Source: Lachnospiraceae bacterium UBA7179
GTDB lineage: Bacteria > Bacillota > Clostridia > Lachnospirales > Lachnospiraceae
Direction: 5' to 3'
Assembly (NCBI GenBank): GCA_002491195.1
Contig: DKVL01000012.1
Span: 1-64,000, forward strand
DNA: 64,000 bases
The notes under the pieces were generated by a model that saw only the letters and a list, made by a program, of their open reading frames with translations, did not search any database and was not told where the DNA came from. Shown here in pieces: positions 32,104 through 40,410 of the stretch. Position numbers and translations under genes: made by a program. The first letter of the stretch is position 1, and every line of letters begins with the position of its first letter.

Positions 32104-32123
32104 ATCAGAATTGCAATTCTGAT
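32104..32123 (+). repeat. Perfect 20-bp palindrome between glnS and the HAD gene
   Basis: Arms ATCAGAATTG and CAATTCTGAT meet without a spacer. It lies 14 bp after the glnS stop and 37 bp before the next ATG. It has no T-run, so an operator is as likely as a transcript hairpin. Confidence 0.6.
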
Positions 32124-32159
32124 TTGCATAGAATCTGCATAGAAGGGAAAGAGGATAAA

Positions 32160-32813
32160 ATGAAATATAAATGTCTGATACTAGATCATGATGATACAGT
32201 GGTCAACAGCACTGCCACCATACATTATCCGGCATTTTTGGAGGCGTTGAAACTGCTAAGACCAGGGGTGACCATCTCGTTGGACGATTATTTCCGGGAA
32301 AATTTTGATCCGGGTTTCATTCCCTACTGTGTTGGGAAACTCGGCATGACAGACGATGAGCTCGAGAGGGAAGTCGAGTGTTGGAAGAACTATGTGTCAG
32401 GACATACAGCGAAAGCCTATGACGGAATGCGGGAAATCATCGAGCGCCAGAAAGCGGAGGGCGGTATCGTGTGCGTGGTATCGCACTCCTATGATTTTAA
32501 CATCAGGCGGGATTATGAGGTGAACCGCCTGCCGATGCCGGATCTGATCTTTGGCTGGGAGTGTCCGCCAGAGCAGAGAAAACCCAGCACATACGCGTTG
32601 GAGATCATCTCTCAAAAGTATCATTTAAAATCGCAGGAGATGGTGATGGTAGATGATGCCAAGCCCGGTTACGACATGGCGCACGCTTATGGCGTGCCTT
32701 TCATCGGCGCGGGCTGGGCAACAGATATTCCTGAGATCAGGGATTTCATGCGAAAAAACAGCGATGTGTATTTTACGAAAGTGGAGGAATTAGCGGAATT
32801 TTTGTTTGATTAA
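32160..32813 (+). CDS. HAD-superfamily phosphatase-like hydrolase
   Basis: A 217-residue HAD hydrolase. Motif I is DHDDT (D9 nucleophile, D11 acid/base), motif II is in VVSHS, the motif III Lys is in RKPSTYA and motif IV is MVDDAKPGYDMA. A helical cap lies between motifs I and II (about 20-95). The ATG at 32160 has AAAGAGGA before it. The family is broad, so the substrate, perhaps a phosphorylated sugar or nucleotide, cannot be named. It follows glnS on the same strand with a palindrome between. Its 3' side faces a minus-strand gene across a 94-nt hairpin. Confidence 0.88.
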   Translation: MKYKCLILDHDDTVVNSTATIHYPAFLEALKLLRPGVTISLDDYFRENFDPGFIPYCVGKLGMTDDELEREVECWKNYVSGHTAKAYDGMREIIERQKAEGGIVCVVSHSYDFNIRRDYEVNRLPMPDLIFGWECPPEQRKPSTYALEIISQKYHLKSQEMVMVDDAKPGYDMAHAYGVPFIGAGWATDIPEIRDFMRKNSDVYFTKVEELAEFLFD

Positions 32814-32823
32814 GGAATCTTAC

Positions 32824-32917
32824 CTGCTGCTCCATCCAGGAAGAAACCAGAGTTGTGGACTGCATGGTTCGAAACAAGCGGTTTGCGGTTCTGATTTCTG
32901 ACCGGATGGAGCAGCAG
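32824..32917 (+). repeat. 94-nt imperfect hairpin with perfect 14-bp ends
   Basis: CTGCTGCTCCATCC (32824-32837) and GGATGGAGCAGCAG (32904-32917) are perfect complements. Inside, AGAAACCAGA pairs with TCTGATTTCT (one mismatch) and ACTGCA with TGCGGT (one G-U), so nearly the whole segment can fold on itself. It lies between convergent genes and lacks a T-run. It may be a bidirectional terminator, a small mobile element remnant or an RNA. Confidence 0.7.
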
Positions 32918-32943
32918 TGTTTCTGCACACAATCATGAGCCTG

Positions 32944-33480
32944 TTAAGACACTGTTTCCGAGTCATCAAAAAACTTCTCGGTCGTATTCTCTGTATTGGA
33001 AGGCTCTGCGTAGGTGACTGATACAGATGCGGGTTCTTGTTCGCCGTGATTGTCCAGGTTGTCAGCTGCGCTGGCGGCAGGTGCAGCTGACATATCAACC
33101 TGCGTGTAGACAGGCTCAACGTTTTGCGCTGTCATTTCGCCAATAATTTCTTTTGCCTTGTCAATTTTTTCAGATACATTAAAATGCTCAATCTTTTCCT
33201 TGGTTTTATCAAGCGTCTCGATCACTTTCTCACCAATAATTTCCCTGGCATTGTCTATATCGATCGGCACATAGGGATGGCTTTTGCTTCCAGAGGTATT
33301 GACTGAGTCTGAGGAGAAATCTTCATCGTCGAGATCCTCATCAAAATCGTCAAAATCATCGAAATCGTCAAGATCCTCCTTGGAAGTGTTTGTTTTATTG
33401 CGAAGATAATAATAAGTTCCTGCAGCTGCAGCACCGGCGAGGGCACTGAATAAGACAAGCTTGCTAAATTTCTTAGCCAT
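32944..33480 (-). CDS. Membrane-anchored acidic protein (YtxH-like layout), unknown
   Basis: A 178-residue protein that begins with a short basic head and one hydrophobic helix (about 8-26, rich in Ala and Gly, then YYYLRNK), a layout like YtxH-type general stress proteins. Next comes a repetitive acidic stretch built on D-D-F (about 35-55), then two amphipathic helices (IIGEKVIETLDKTKEKIEHF and KIDKAKEIIGEM) and a disordered Ser/Ala/Glu tail. AGGAGA lies upstream of the ATG. No enzyme motif is visible. The acidic run may bind cations or partners, which is inference. It stands alone. Confidence 0.65.
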   Translation of the reverse strand: MAKKFSKLVLFSALAGAAAAGTYYYLRNKTNTSKEDLDDFDDFDDFDEDLDDEDFSSDSVNTSGSKSHPYVPIDIDNAREIIGEKVIETLDKTKEKIEHFNVSEKIDKAKEIIGEMTAQNVEPVYTQVDMSAAPAASAADNLDNHGEQEPASVSVTYAEPSNTENTTEKFFDDSETVS

Positions 33481-33666
33481 TTGTGGTTCTCCTTTCCTGT
33501 TGCAGTTGTTTGTATTTTATACATAAATCTATTTTAATACTATTTTATGGAAATGAAAAGAGATTATGTAAAATTTGGTGAAAATGTGTAGTCGGAAACC
33601 TAAAACTATGTTAATATTAGTATAACAGGTGTGTGTATTGGGGAGTGCTCACACAAGGAGGTACGA

Positions 33667-34272
33667 ATGAACGAAAAATTTTTTGACCTAGCAAGAGAGA
33701 AACAGGACCGCATGATCAACGGTGCGATCGAGGTGTTTGCCAAAAATGGATACAAGCACGCCAGTACAGATGACATGGTCAAGGTGGTCGGTGTCAGCAA
33801 GGGACTCTGGTTTCACTATTTTGGTTCCAAGGAAGGCATTTACGTGTTTGTGTATGATTATTGTGTCAAGTATATGCTGTTGGAACTGTCTACCATTGTG
33901 GATGAAAATGAGAAGGACTATTTTGAACGGATCAAACAGATTGCCCTGACAAAGGTGAAGGTTGGAAAGAACTATCCATATCTGACCATCTTTCTGGAGG
34001 AGGCAGCACATGAAACAGAACAGGAACCGGTCAGAAAGACTACAGAGTCGAGACAGATCTATGAAGAGCGGATGAGCGCGCTGCAAAAGTCTGCTGAGAT
34101 TGCAAATATTTCTGATAAAACAAGGCAAAAACGTATTAAGACGATGATCGATTATTGTATTAGCAGTATCATACGGGAGAAAACAATGGAGGCGGCAGAT
34201 TCTGAGGTGATATTCCGGGAGATCAGGGCCTATATTGAACTTGTCAGGGATATGACCCTGAGTCTCTCGTAA
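33667..34272 (+). CDS. TetR/AcrR family regulator
   Basis: A 201-residue regulator with an N-terminal TetR helix-turn-helix (about 12-58: FAKNGYKHASTDDMVKVVGVSKGLWFHYFGSKEGIY). The ligand domain is helical and Lys/Glu-rich. AAGGAGG lies five bases before the ATG at 33667. The neighbours are an anchored acidic protein (divergent) and a DUF6062 gene (convergent); neither is a clear pump, so the target cannot be read from context. The 186-bp divergent region upstream may carry an operator, but no clean palindrome was seen. Expression may be autoregulated. Confidence 0.88.
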   Translation: MNEKFFDLAREKQDRMINGAIEVFAKNGYKHASTDDMVKVVGVSKGLWFHYFGSKEGIYVFVYDYCVKYMLLELSTIVDENEKDYFERIKQIALTKVKVGKNYPYLTIFLEEAAHETEQEPVRKTTESRQIYEERMSALQKSAEIANISDKTRQKRIKTMIDYCISSIIREKTMEAADSEVIFREIRAYIELVRDMTLSLS

Positions 34273-34284
34273 AAGATGCATGCG

Positions 34285-35046
34285 TTATTTCTTTTGCTGG
34301 TATACCGGGGCGGCAGGATAGCCGCCCTTTAGTTTCTGCATCGCACGTTGGGTAGCGTCCTTTGAGTTTTTCCAGTCTGCGTCCGCATTTCGATAGTCAA
34401 ATTTTTCAACCATCCAGCTGACGTCCTCCTCGACGCGCTTTAGGTTCGCTTCCATCAGTGGAAATACAGTGGCAAAAAATGCATCGCACTGTTTCTGGTT
34501 CAGTTTTTCCACCGCACCCTGACACAGATCGCCAAAGTGAACGAGGCAGAATCCCTTGCTGTTCTCCAGTTTTTTTACAAAATCATCGCTCTTTTTGTAC
34601 AGATAGAAAAAAGTGTCCAGATATCGCGCATAGGTGTCCTCATACTGGCGGCAAATGTAGCAGGAGCGCTGTTTTTCGTATGTCCATGCTGTCATGGTGT
34701 TGTTGACATCCACAGAGCGTTTCAGGCGGTCGACAAAGGAACGCTTGGCCGGCTTGAATTTCTTGACCTCACTGGAAAACTCGTCATTGATTTTTTTGAA
34801 ATGCGTTTTCAGGATCCACGCGTTGCCAAGTGTGTTTCCATATTGGTACATTTTGAGAAAATGGTAGCGGCAGAAGCCTTCTGCGTCAGTGAGGTCGCGG
34901 ATATCACTCTCCATATATGAGGAGCCGGAACCGAGTGTAAAATCGAGCAGGTCCTGCTCCAATTTTTGCTCAATGAAACAGAAAGGACATTCATCGTTGG
35001 CAGCAAAAGCGTCATTTAAGGGAATTGTATAAAGTTGTTCTTTCAT
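34285..35046 (-). CDS. DUF6062 family protein with paired Cys/His motifs
   Basis: A 253-residue soluble protein. Start 35046 is chosen because AAAAGGAG lies nine bases before it; an upstream in-frame Met at 35067 has no site. The sequence has a two-fold pattern: ECPFC (near 20) followed by GFCRYH (near 58), and SCYIC (near 128) followed by GFCLVH (near 165). These CxxC / CxxH pairs suggest two zinc-binding or redox units. I place it in DUF6062 from its start KEQLYTIPLNDAF, a family known in Lachnospiraceae without assigned function. It is divergent from the PfkB-like gene and convergent with a TetR gene. Confidence 0.75.
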   Translation of the reverse strand: MKEQLYTIPLNDAFAANDECPFCFIEQKLEQDLLDFTLGSGSSYMESDIRDLTDAEGFCRYHFLKMYQYGNTLGNAWILKTHFKKINDEFSSEVKKFKPAKRSFVDRLKRSVDVNNTMTAWTYEKQRSCYICRQYEDTYARYLDTFFYLYKKSDDFVKKLENSKGFCLVHFGDLCQGAVEKLNQKQCDAFFATVFPLMEANLKRVEEDVSWMVEKFDYRNADADWKNSKDATQRAMQKLKGGYPAAPVYQQKK

Positions 35047-35257
35047 ATTTGATGTTCTCCTTTTCAAACTTTCCTGACCGATGATCAGTGCATATGTTCA
35101 TTTTAACACATTTTATATATAAATTTCAAAAACTTTCATAAAAATATATAAAATTGTCAAAAAATATGTTAAAATAAATACAAAGCATAGAAAATAGTTT
35201 ATAGATAGATTGGAATAGGACTAAATGATTGCTTTGATGAGGAAAGGGAGGGATTGT

Positions 35258-36169
35258 ATGAGTAAATTTATGGTAGCAGGTTTTGTTCAGATGGAGACGA
35301 TCGTAAAGGTTGAGTCGCTGCCAGTGCCATATAAGCAGTTTGAAAGTGTGCCAGATCTGGTTAATACCGGAATTGGCGGTGCTGGGTTTAATGAGGCGAT
35401 GGCGCTGAAATGGCTCGGAAATGAAGTGGATTTTATGAGTATGGTGGCAAGAAATATGTCAAGGCATCAGATTGAGGCTTATCTCAAGACATACGAGGTG
35501 GATCTCAGCACAGACTATGTACTGCCGATGCTCGATGGTATGCCCACTTCGGTAGTTCTCTACTGTAAGGGAAAGAAACAGACCTTTGAAGATGTCAAGG
35601 ATATCAGGCATGTGGAGTATGATTTTGAACTGTTAGAGCGTCAGATACAGGATAAGGACATGGTATTGATGTCGAACTGTAACTTTTGCCGGCCGATCAT
35701 AGGGCTTGCCAAAAAGTATCAGAAGCCCATTGCTGTCAATGTGCGCAGCATGAGGGCTGAGAAGATTGCAAACAAGGAAGATTTCCTGGCTGCGGCAGAT
35801 ATTCTGTACATCAGTGATGACGATCTTGAGAATGATCATTATGATTGTATCAGGGAATGCAGGGAGAAATATGACCCTGATATTATCATCATGGGAATCG
35901 GTGACAAGGGGGTTATACTTTACACAAGGGAAGATAACAGTGTGATCGAGTACAAACCGGTCAAGACTACGGAGATCGTCAACACAATTGGTGCGGGAAA
36001 TGCACTGTTTTCTGCGTTTTTGCATTATTATGCCAAGACGGGAGATGCGAAAGAAGCAATCAAAAACGCCTTGTTGTTTGCCTCCTACAAGATTGGATTT
36101 GTGGGAACCTCCAACGGATTTATGACAGAGGAGCAGATTGAACAGTGGAAGAAATTGATCTGGATGTAA
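35258..36169 (+). CDS. PfkB-family kinase-like protein with altered catalytic motif
   Basis: A 303-residue ribokinase-fold protein. The N-terminal GIGGAGFNEAMALKWLG (38-54) matches the PfkB substrate-binding signature, and the C-terminal signature is present as VNTIGAGNALFSAF (241-254). In active members this reads DTxGAGDxF; here both Asp are Asn (N242, N248), and N248 replaces the catalytic base. The protein may bind a sugar or nucleoside without phosphorylating it, or use a weaker mechanism. The ATG at 35258 follows AAAGGGAGGG; the frame to 35225 is less likely. Its stop codon is the first part of a bidirectional terminator stem. Confidence 0.85.
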   Translation: MSKFMVAGFVQMETIVKVESLPVPYKQFESVPDLVNTGIGGAGFNEAMALKWLGNEVDFMSMVARNMSRHQIEAYLKTYEVDLSTDYVLPMLDGMPTSVVLYCKGKKQTFEDVKDIRHVEYDFELLERQIQDKDMVLMSNCNFCRPIIGLAKKYQKPIAVNVRSMRAEKIANKEDFLAAADILYISDDDLENDHYDCIRECREKYDPDIIIMGIGDKGVILYTREDNSVIEYKPVKTTEIVNTIGAGNALFSAFLHYYAKTGDAKEAIKNALLFASYKIGFVGTSNGFMTEEQIEQWKKLIWM

Positions 36170-36196
36170 AAATGTGCGCTTTAGGCGCACATTTTT
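36168..36196. terminator. Bidirectional terminator of two convergent genes
   Basis: A perfect 12-bp stem AAAAATGTGCGC / GCGCACATTTTT (36168-36179, 36185-36196) overlaps the stop codons of the PfkB-like gene (plus) and of the membrane protein gene (minus). It has A-runs on one side and T-runs on the other. Confidence 0.9.
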
Positions 36197-36899
36197 ATTC
36201 CAAATAAAGATATCTCAAAAAGGCAATGGCATTGTCAATGCTGTTAGAGTTTACGACCAGTCCTAAAACAGGTTCTTTGTCGACATAGTAATAATACTGA
36301 TTCAGTTTTGGAGAGTCTGTCACGTAGATGCCAACCGGAATCCGCTGTGCATTCTCGCCGCATTCGGCGTAGTATAATTTGTCCTCAAACTGCGCGAGCA
36401 GATCATCGGGCAGGATGGTTGTGATATCATGAAAACATTCGCTTCTTGCGAAATAGTCAATCGTATCCGTATCGCCTACGATGACATCAAGTTCTCCGGT
36501 TGAGAGGACGGCCATAGCTTTCTCGAGTCCCATATAGGCATCATAATCGGAGGAATCAGGCACATAATTCATAGTCGCATCGATATAGGCGTCATGTTCT
36601 TTGGTGTCGATCTTCCTATATTCGATAAAGCCGTCAAGCAGCTCTGTGTTGGAGGAGTCGCCTGTATCATTGTAAAAGAAAGCCGCAAAAGCGGTGTCAG
36701 AGGGCGCTGTCAGGATGGAGTATGCAAGATAACTCACAAAGATGACAATGATTGCAACGACAATCGTGGGTTTTAGATAGTATTCCTTGAAATATGCGGC
36801 TTTGTCTTTTAGCGGTGCGTTTTTCAGTTTGGCATTCTGTTCCCGGATCTCATCGTGCATCGAATGATTCTGGTCACGATTTTTGTTGTATACTTCCAT
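36195..36899 (-). CDS. Membrane-anchored protein of unknown function
   Basis: A 234-residue protein starting at 36899, where CGGAGG lies nine bases before the ATG. Residues 1-42 are polar and face the cytosol, one membrane helix follows (about 44-64, VVAIIVIFVSYLAYSIL), and the remaining 170 residues should be outside. The outer part is acidic, with DYDAYMGLEKAM, ELDVIVGDTDTIDYFA and PVGIYVTDSPKL; the pattern recalls the lobes of periplasmic binding proteins, but this is weak. It has a single-gene layout with its own ribosome binding site and shares a terminator with the PfkB-like gene. I do not recognise the family. Confidence 0.65.
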   Translation of the reverse strand: MEVYNKNRDQNHSMHDEIREQNAKLKNAPLKDKAAYFKEYYLKPTIVVAIIVIFVSYLAYSILTAPSDTAFAAFFYNDTGDSSNTELLDGFIEYRKIDTKEHDAYIDATMNYVPDSSDYDAYMGLEKAMAVLSTGELDVIVGDTDTIDYFARSECFHDITTILPDDLLAQFEDKLYYAECGENAQRIPVGIYVTDSPKLNQYYYYVDKEPVLGLVVNSNSIDNAIAFLRYLYLE

Positions 36900-37023
36900 A
36901 ATAATACCTCCGTTGGCGCGATATAAAGAAATAATGCAGGTCAAATAATTGAATAATTACAAAATATCATATATGCAAATGTCGGGATCTGTCAATCAAC
37001 ATACTATTAATTTTTTCTAAACC

Positions 37024-37052
37024 TTGCATATTGCATTGAATTGTTCTATTAT
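37024..37052 (+). promoter_or_regulatory. Promoter of the DUF6106 gene
   Basis: TTGCAT (37024-37029), a 17-bp spacer and TATTAT (37047-37052). The leader to 37187 contains a short TTTGAAT/TTGAAT repetition (about 37107-37132) and ends in AAGGAAGG. No riboswitch was recognised. Confidence 0.5.
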
Positions 37053-37187
37053 ATAAGTTATCATTAGAACTATTGAAGGAGAATAATCGAGACAGGACTT
37101 CGAAACTTTGAATTTGAATTGAATTTGAATAAGAAATTTTGGTTATTGTCGAATCAATAAGAAAAGAATTAAGGAAGGTATCATATT

Positions 37188-37688
37188 ATGAATGAGAGCT
37201 ACAAGGAATTATTGGTGAAGAAGGACAAAGGGATCAAGGAGACACTCACCAGAGTGGTGTGTGTCGTTCCTACAGTTTTGCTTGGACTTTGGACTCTTTT
37301 GACTGGAAATATCATACTTTTCACGGTGGTTATAGTACTTGGTGTGCTTGACTATTTTGTGTTTCAGTGGACGGACATTGAGTATGAGTATCTCTATCTG
37401 GATAAGGAAATTTCCGTGGACAAGATCATGGCAAAGACAAGGCGCAAGAAAGTCACGACGATCAGCGTGGAAAAGATTGAGATTATGGCTCCGGAGAAGT
37501 CTTATCATCTTGATTCTTACAGAAATCGTCAGGCGAAAGAGGTGGATTTAAGCGCTGGACACGATTTGCCGGATCAGAAACTATACTGGGTGTTTTACGA
37601 GGGTAATCAGAAGATTCTGATGAATCTCACAGAGGATTTTGCCAAGACGATCAAGGGAATTGCACCCAGAAAAGTTTTTACGGATTAA
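37188..37688 (+). CDS. DUF6106 family membrane protein
   Basis: A 166-residue protein with two adjacent membrane helices (about 21-58: VVCVVPTVLLGLW and IILFTVVIVLGVLDYFVF) and a C-terminal cytosolic part of about 100 residues that starts WTDIEYEYLYLDKEISVDKI. That part looks like a PH-like beta fold with the ISVEKIEIMAPEKS segment. It fits DUF6106, found upstream of guaB or alone in Lachnospiraceae and lacking a known role. It has its own promoter, and guaB starts from a separate consensus promoter 5 bp after its stop, so the two are probably only partly co-transcribed. Confidence 0.7.
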   Translation: MNESYKELLVKKDKGIKETLTRVVCVVPTVLLGLWTLLTGNIILFTVVIVLGVLDYFVFQWTDIEYEYLYLDKEISVDKIMAKTRRKKVTTISVEKIEIMAPEKSYHLDSYRNRQAKEVDLSAGHDLPDQKLYWVFYEGNQKILMNLTEDFAKTIKGIAPRKVFTD

Positions 37689-37692
37689 ACGC

Positions 37693-37721
37693 TTGACAAG
37701 CTGTGTTGGCTTTAGTATAAT
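37693..37721 (+). promoter_or_regulatory. Consensus sigma-A promoter of guaB
   Basis: TTGACA (37693-37698), a 17-bp spacer and TATAAT (37716-37721), 44 bp before the guaB ATG. No purine (guanine) riboswitch fits in the short leader. Confidence 0.9.
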
Positions 37722-37764
37722 TGTGAAAATATTTTTAAAAAATTTTTTTACAGGAGGAAGAAAA

Positions 37765-39219
37765 ATGGGTCAGATAATCGGCGAAGGCATTACTTTTGAT
37801 GATGTACTCTTAGTACCAAGTTATTCACAGGTGATTCCAAATCAGGTTGATTTAACCACATGGTTAACCAAGAAGATCAAGCTTAACATTCCTATGATGA
37901 GCGCAGGGATGGACACCGTCACAGAACACAGAATGGCAATTGCCATGGCAAGACAGGGCGGTATCGGAATCATTCATAAGAATATGTCCATTGAAGCGCA
38001 GGCTGAAGAAGTGGATAAAGTCAAACGTTCTGAAAACGGTGTTATCACAGATCCATTTTCACTTACTCCGGAGCATACACTCGGCGATGCGGACGCCCTG
38101 ATGGCAAAGTTCCGCATTTCGGGCGTGCCGATTACAGAAGGCAGAAAGCTCGTCGGTATCATCACAAATCGTGATTTGAAATTCGAGACAGATTATTCCA
38201 AAAAAATTAAGGAGTCCATGACTTCAGAAGGGCTGATCACAGCCAAAGAAGGCATTACACTTGAGGAAGCAAAAAAGGTTCTCGCAGATGCAAGAAAGGA
38301 AAAGCTTCCTATTGTAGATGACAATTACAATCTGAAGGGACTTATTACGATTAAGGATATTGAAAAGACGATCAAGTATCCGCTGGCGGCAAAGGACGAG
38401 CAGGGACGGTTATTGTGCGGTGCAGGCGTTGGGATCACAGCCAATGTGCTTGAGCGTGTGGAGGCGCTTGTGGCAGCAAAGGTTGATGTCATCGTGCTTG
38501 ACAGTGCCCATGGACATTCGGAGAATGTGCTCAGATGTCTCAAAATGATCAAAGAGAAATATCCAGATGTGCAGGTGATTGCAGGAAACGTTGCTACAGG
38601 TGATGGCACGCGGGCGTTGATCGAGGCTGGCGCCGATGCTGTCAAGGTAGGAATCGGACCAGGTTCGATCTGTACGACGCGCGTTGTAGCGGGAATTGGC
38701 GTGCCGCAGATCACAGCAATCATGGATTCCTATGCGGTTGCAAAAGAGTATGGTATTCCGATTATTGCAGACGGAGGCATCAAATATTCCGGAGATATGA
38801 CAAAGGCGATTGCAGCAGGCGGAAATGTCTGCATGATGGGCAGTATCTTTGCCGGATGCGAGGAGAGCCCAGGGACATTTGAGCTGTTTCAGGGAAGAAA
38901 ATATAAGGTGTACAGAGGTATGGGCTCAATCGCAGCGATGGAGAACGGGAGTAAGGACCGCTATTTCCAGTCGGATGCCAAGAAACTTGTTCCTGAGGGC
39001 GTTGAGGGACGGGTCGCTTACAAGGGAAATGTGGAGGATACCGTGTTCCAGCTGATGGGAGGTCTTCGTTCCGGTATGGGGTATTGCGGAACGCGGACGA
39101 TCGAAGAGCTGAAAAATAATGGCAGATTTGTGAAAATATCCGCCGCAGCCCTCAGAGAAAGTCATCCGCATGATATTCATATTACAAAAGAGGCACCAAA
39201 CTACAGTGTTGAAGAGTAA
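37765..39219 (+). CDS. guaB: Inosine-5'-monophosphate dehydrogenase
   Basis: Oxidises IMP to XMP with NAD, the committed step to GMP. It has 484 residues: the catalytic barrel (1-90 and 206-484) interrupted by a tandem CBS pair (about 92-205) that senses nucleotides. The catalytic Cys is C303 in GPGSICTTR, the IMP-binding ADGGIKYSGD and GSIFAGCEESPG segments follow, and YRGMGS precedes the flap. AGGAGGAAG lies six bases before the ATG. It is monocistronic with a consensus promoter and its own terminator. Translation from an earlier Met inside the DUF6106 gene is not supported. Confidence 0.97.
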   Translation: MGQIIGEGITFDDVLLVPSYSQVIPNQVDLTTWLTKKIKLNIPMMSAGMDTVTEHRMAIAMARQGGIGIIHKNMSIEAQAEEVDKVKRSENGVITDPFSLTPEHTLGDADALMAKFRISGVPITEGRKLVGIITNRDLKFETDYSKKIKESMTSEGLITAKEGITLEEAKKVLADARKEKLPIVDDNYNLKGLITIKDIEKTIKYPLAAKDEQGRLLCGAGVGITANVLERVEALVAAKVDVIVLDSAHGHSENVLRCLKMIKEKYPDVQVIAGNVATGDGTRALIEAGADAVKVGIGPGSICTTRVVAGIGVPQITAIMDSYAVAKEYGIPIIADGGIKYSGDMTKAIAAGGNVCMMGSIFAGCEESPGTFELFQGRKYKVYRGMGSIAAMENGSKDRYFQSDAKKLVPEGVEGRVAYKGNVEDTVFQLMGGLRSGMGYCGTRTIEELKNNGRFVKISAAALRESHPHDIHITKEAPNYSVEE

Positions 39220-39226
39220 TTCGTTA

Positions 39227-39254
39227 AAACGCTGTCACCGCTGTGACAGCGTTT
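39227..39254 (+). terminator. Terminator after guaB
   Basis: A perfect 12-bp stem AAACGCTGTCAC / GTGACAGCGTTT (39227-39238, 39243-39254), with a short T-rich tail (CCTTAT). The next gene starts 28 bp later. Confidence 0.7.
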
Positions 39255-39281
39255 CCTTATGTGTTGGAGAAAACAGAAATA

Positions 39282-39776
39282 ATGTTATTTTATGAGCAAT
39301 ATCGTCTTTTTGATGAGGGGATCGAGATCCGGATTCCCTCGGAGATCGAACCTGCAAATTCCTTTGTGCCATCGCAGCATAGCTGGTTATCCAAGGATAA
39401 AAAGACAGTGATCAATGTGGCAAGAGGCGGGGAGGATCTGACAGAACAAAATCTGGACAACAGGTTAAATGAATATTATAAGCGTTTTTACAAAGAGATC
39501 AACTGTTTTGCGTGTGAGAAGATTTCTACGCGTATGATCAATAAGAGGGCATATGGGGAGATCCAGTATTTATCGCATGTGACAGGTTATTGTTTTTACA
39601 ACATCTTTTTGTTGGGAAGTTATATGGAGAGAGAGCTTGTTGTCACGATTCAGTGTATGGAGAGCAGGCGGACAGCTTATGCACATATTTTTGAACATAT
39701 ATCTGATTCCATCAGAGTGTTGAGAAGTTCACACGGAAGTGATGGAGGGCGGTTGGTAAAGGCTGATCAAGGCTGA
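39282..39776 (+). CDS. Hypothetical protein between guaB and the por operon
   Basis: A 164-residue soluble protein. The ATG at 39282 is chosen since TTGGAG lies about 12 bases upstream; the open frame begins at a GTG inside the guaB terminator. The sequence mixes beta-prone stretches (FDEGIEIRIPSEIE, KKTVINVARGG) with a helical end (YAHIFEHISDSIRVL), a layout faintly like DcrB/PsbP-type proteins, though it has no signal peptide. I do not recognise it. The last codons contain a 10-bp direct repeat (AAGGCTGATC then AAGGCTGATA). The por operon starts 61 bp later on the same strand. Confidence 0.55.
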   Translation: MLFYEQYRLFDEGIEIRIPSEIEPANSFVPSQHSWLSKDKKTVINVARGGEDLTEQNLDNRLNEYYKRFYKEINCFACEKISTRMINKRAYGEIQYLSHVTGYCFYNIFLLGSYMERELVVTIQCMESRRTAYAHIFEHISDSIRVLRSSHGSDGGRLVKADQG

Positions 39777-39837
39777 TATTGGTTCTGTAGAGTACTGTTA
39801 TCATAGGAGAAAAGAATAGAAAGGAATTGATAAGACA

Positions 39838-40410
39838 ATGAAAGATACAATAGAGATCAGATGGCATGGACGCGGTGGCCAGGGCGCAAAGACGGCAGCG
39901 CTGCTGCTGGCGGACGTGGCATTCAAGACAGGGAAATATGTGCAGGGATTTCCGGAGTACGGACCAGAGCGTATGGGGGCGCCGATTACGGCATATAACC
40001 GCATCAGCAGCAAACCGATCACCGTGCACTCTAATATCTATGAGCCTGACTATGTTGTGGTGGTGGATGAGAGCTTGTTAGACAGCATTGATGTGACGAA
40101 GGGATTGAACCCTGACGGGGCAGTCATTATCAACTCTACGCGCAGCAAGGAGGAGATTGAGGAACATCTGCATGGATATCAGGGAGCGGTTTATATGGTT
40201 GATGCAAAAGAGATCTCGATAAAGGCACTCGGCAAAAACTACCCGAACTCACCGATGCTTGCCGCTACAGTGGCTGTATCAAATGTTATGGAGCGTGATG
40301 AGTTCCTGACGGAGATGCGGGCATCTTTTCAACACAAATTTGCAAAGAAGCCAGAGGTGATCGACGGAAATATGATGGCATTAGAAATGGCGTTTGAGGC
40401 GACAGTGTGA
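39838..40410 (+). CDS. porG: 2-oxoacid:ferredoxin oxidoreductase gamma subunit
   Basis: The gamma subunit of a four-subunit enzyme that cleaves a 2-oxoacid with CoA to an acyl-CoA, CO2 and reduced ferredoxin. It has 190 residues with the family start EIRWHGRGGQGAKTAA (5-20), the FPEYGPERMGAPI segment and a Rossmann-like core. It heads the gamma-delta-alpha-beta order seen in archaeal and clostridial por genes. The stop codon lies inside the first of two strong hairpins that separate it from porD. Whether the substrate is pyruvate or a branched 2-oxoacid cannot be settled from this subunit. Confidence 0.92.
   Translation: MKDTIEIRWHGRGGQGAKTAALLLADVAFKTGKYVQGFPEYGPERMGAPITAYNRISSKPITVHSNIYEPDYVVVVDESLLDSIDVTKGLNPDGAVIINSTRSKEEIEEHLHGYQGAVYMVDAKEISIKALGKNYPNSPMLAATVAVSNVMERDEFLTEMRASFQHKFAKKPEVIDGNMMALEMAFEATV

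Noticed and set aside
32850..32890. tRNA-like element (GGTTCGAA word)
   Set aside because: No 7-bp acceptor stem, D arm or anticodon arm can be drawn; the flanking complementarity is a long hairpin instead.
35068..35110. TetR-type operator CTGACCGATGATCAGTG near the DUF6062 gene
   Set aside because: The symmetry is weak and the half-sites do not match; no regulator gene is divergent from it.
37107..37132. TTTGAAT/TTGAAT repetition in the DUF6106 leader
   Set aside because: Only about 26 bp of imperfect AT-rich repetition, easily due to chance in such sequence.
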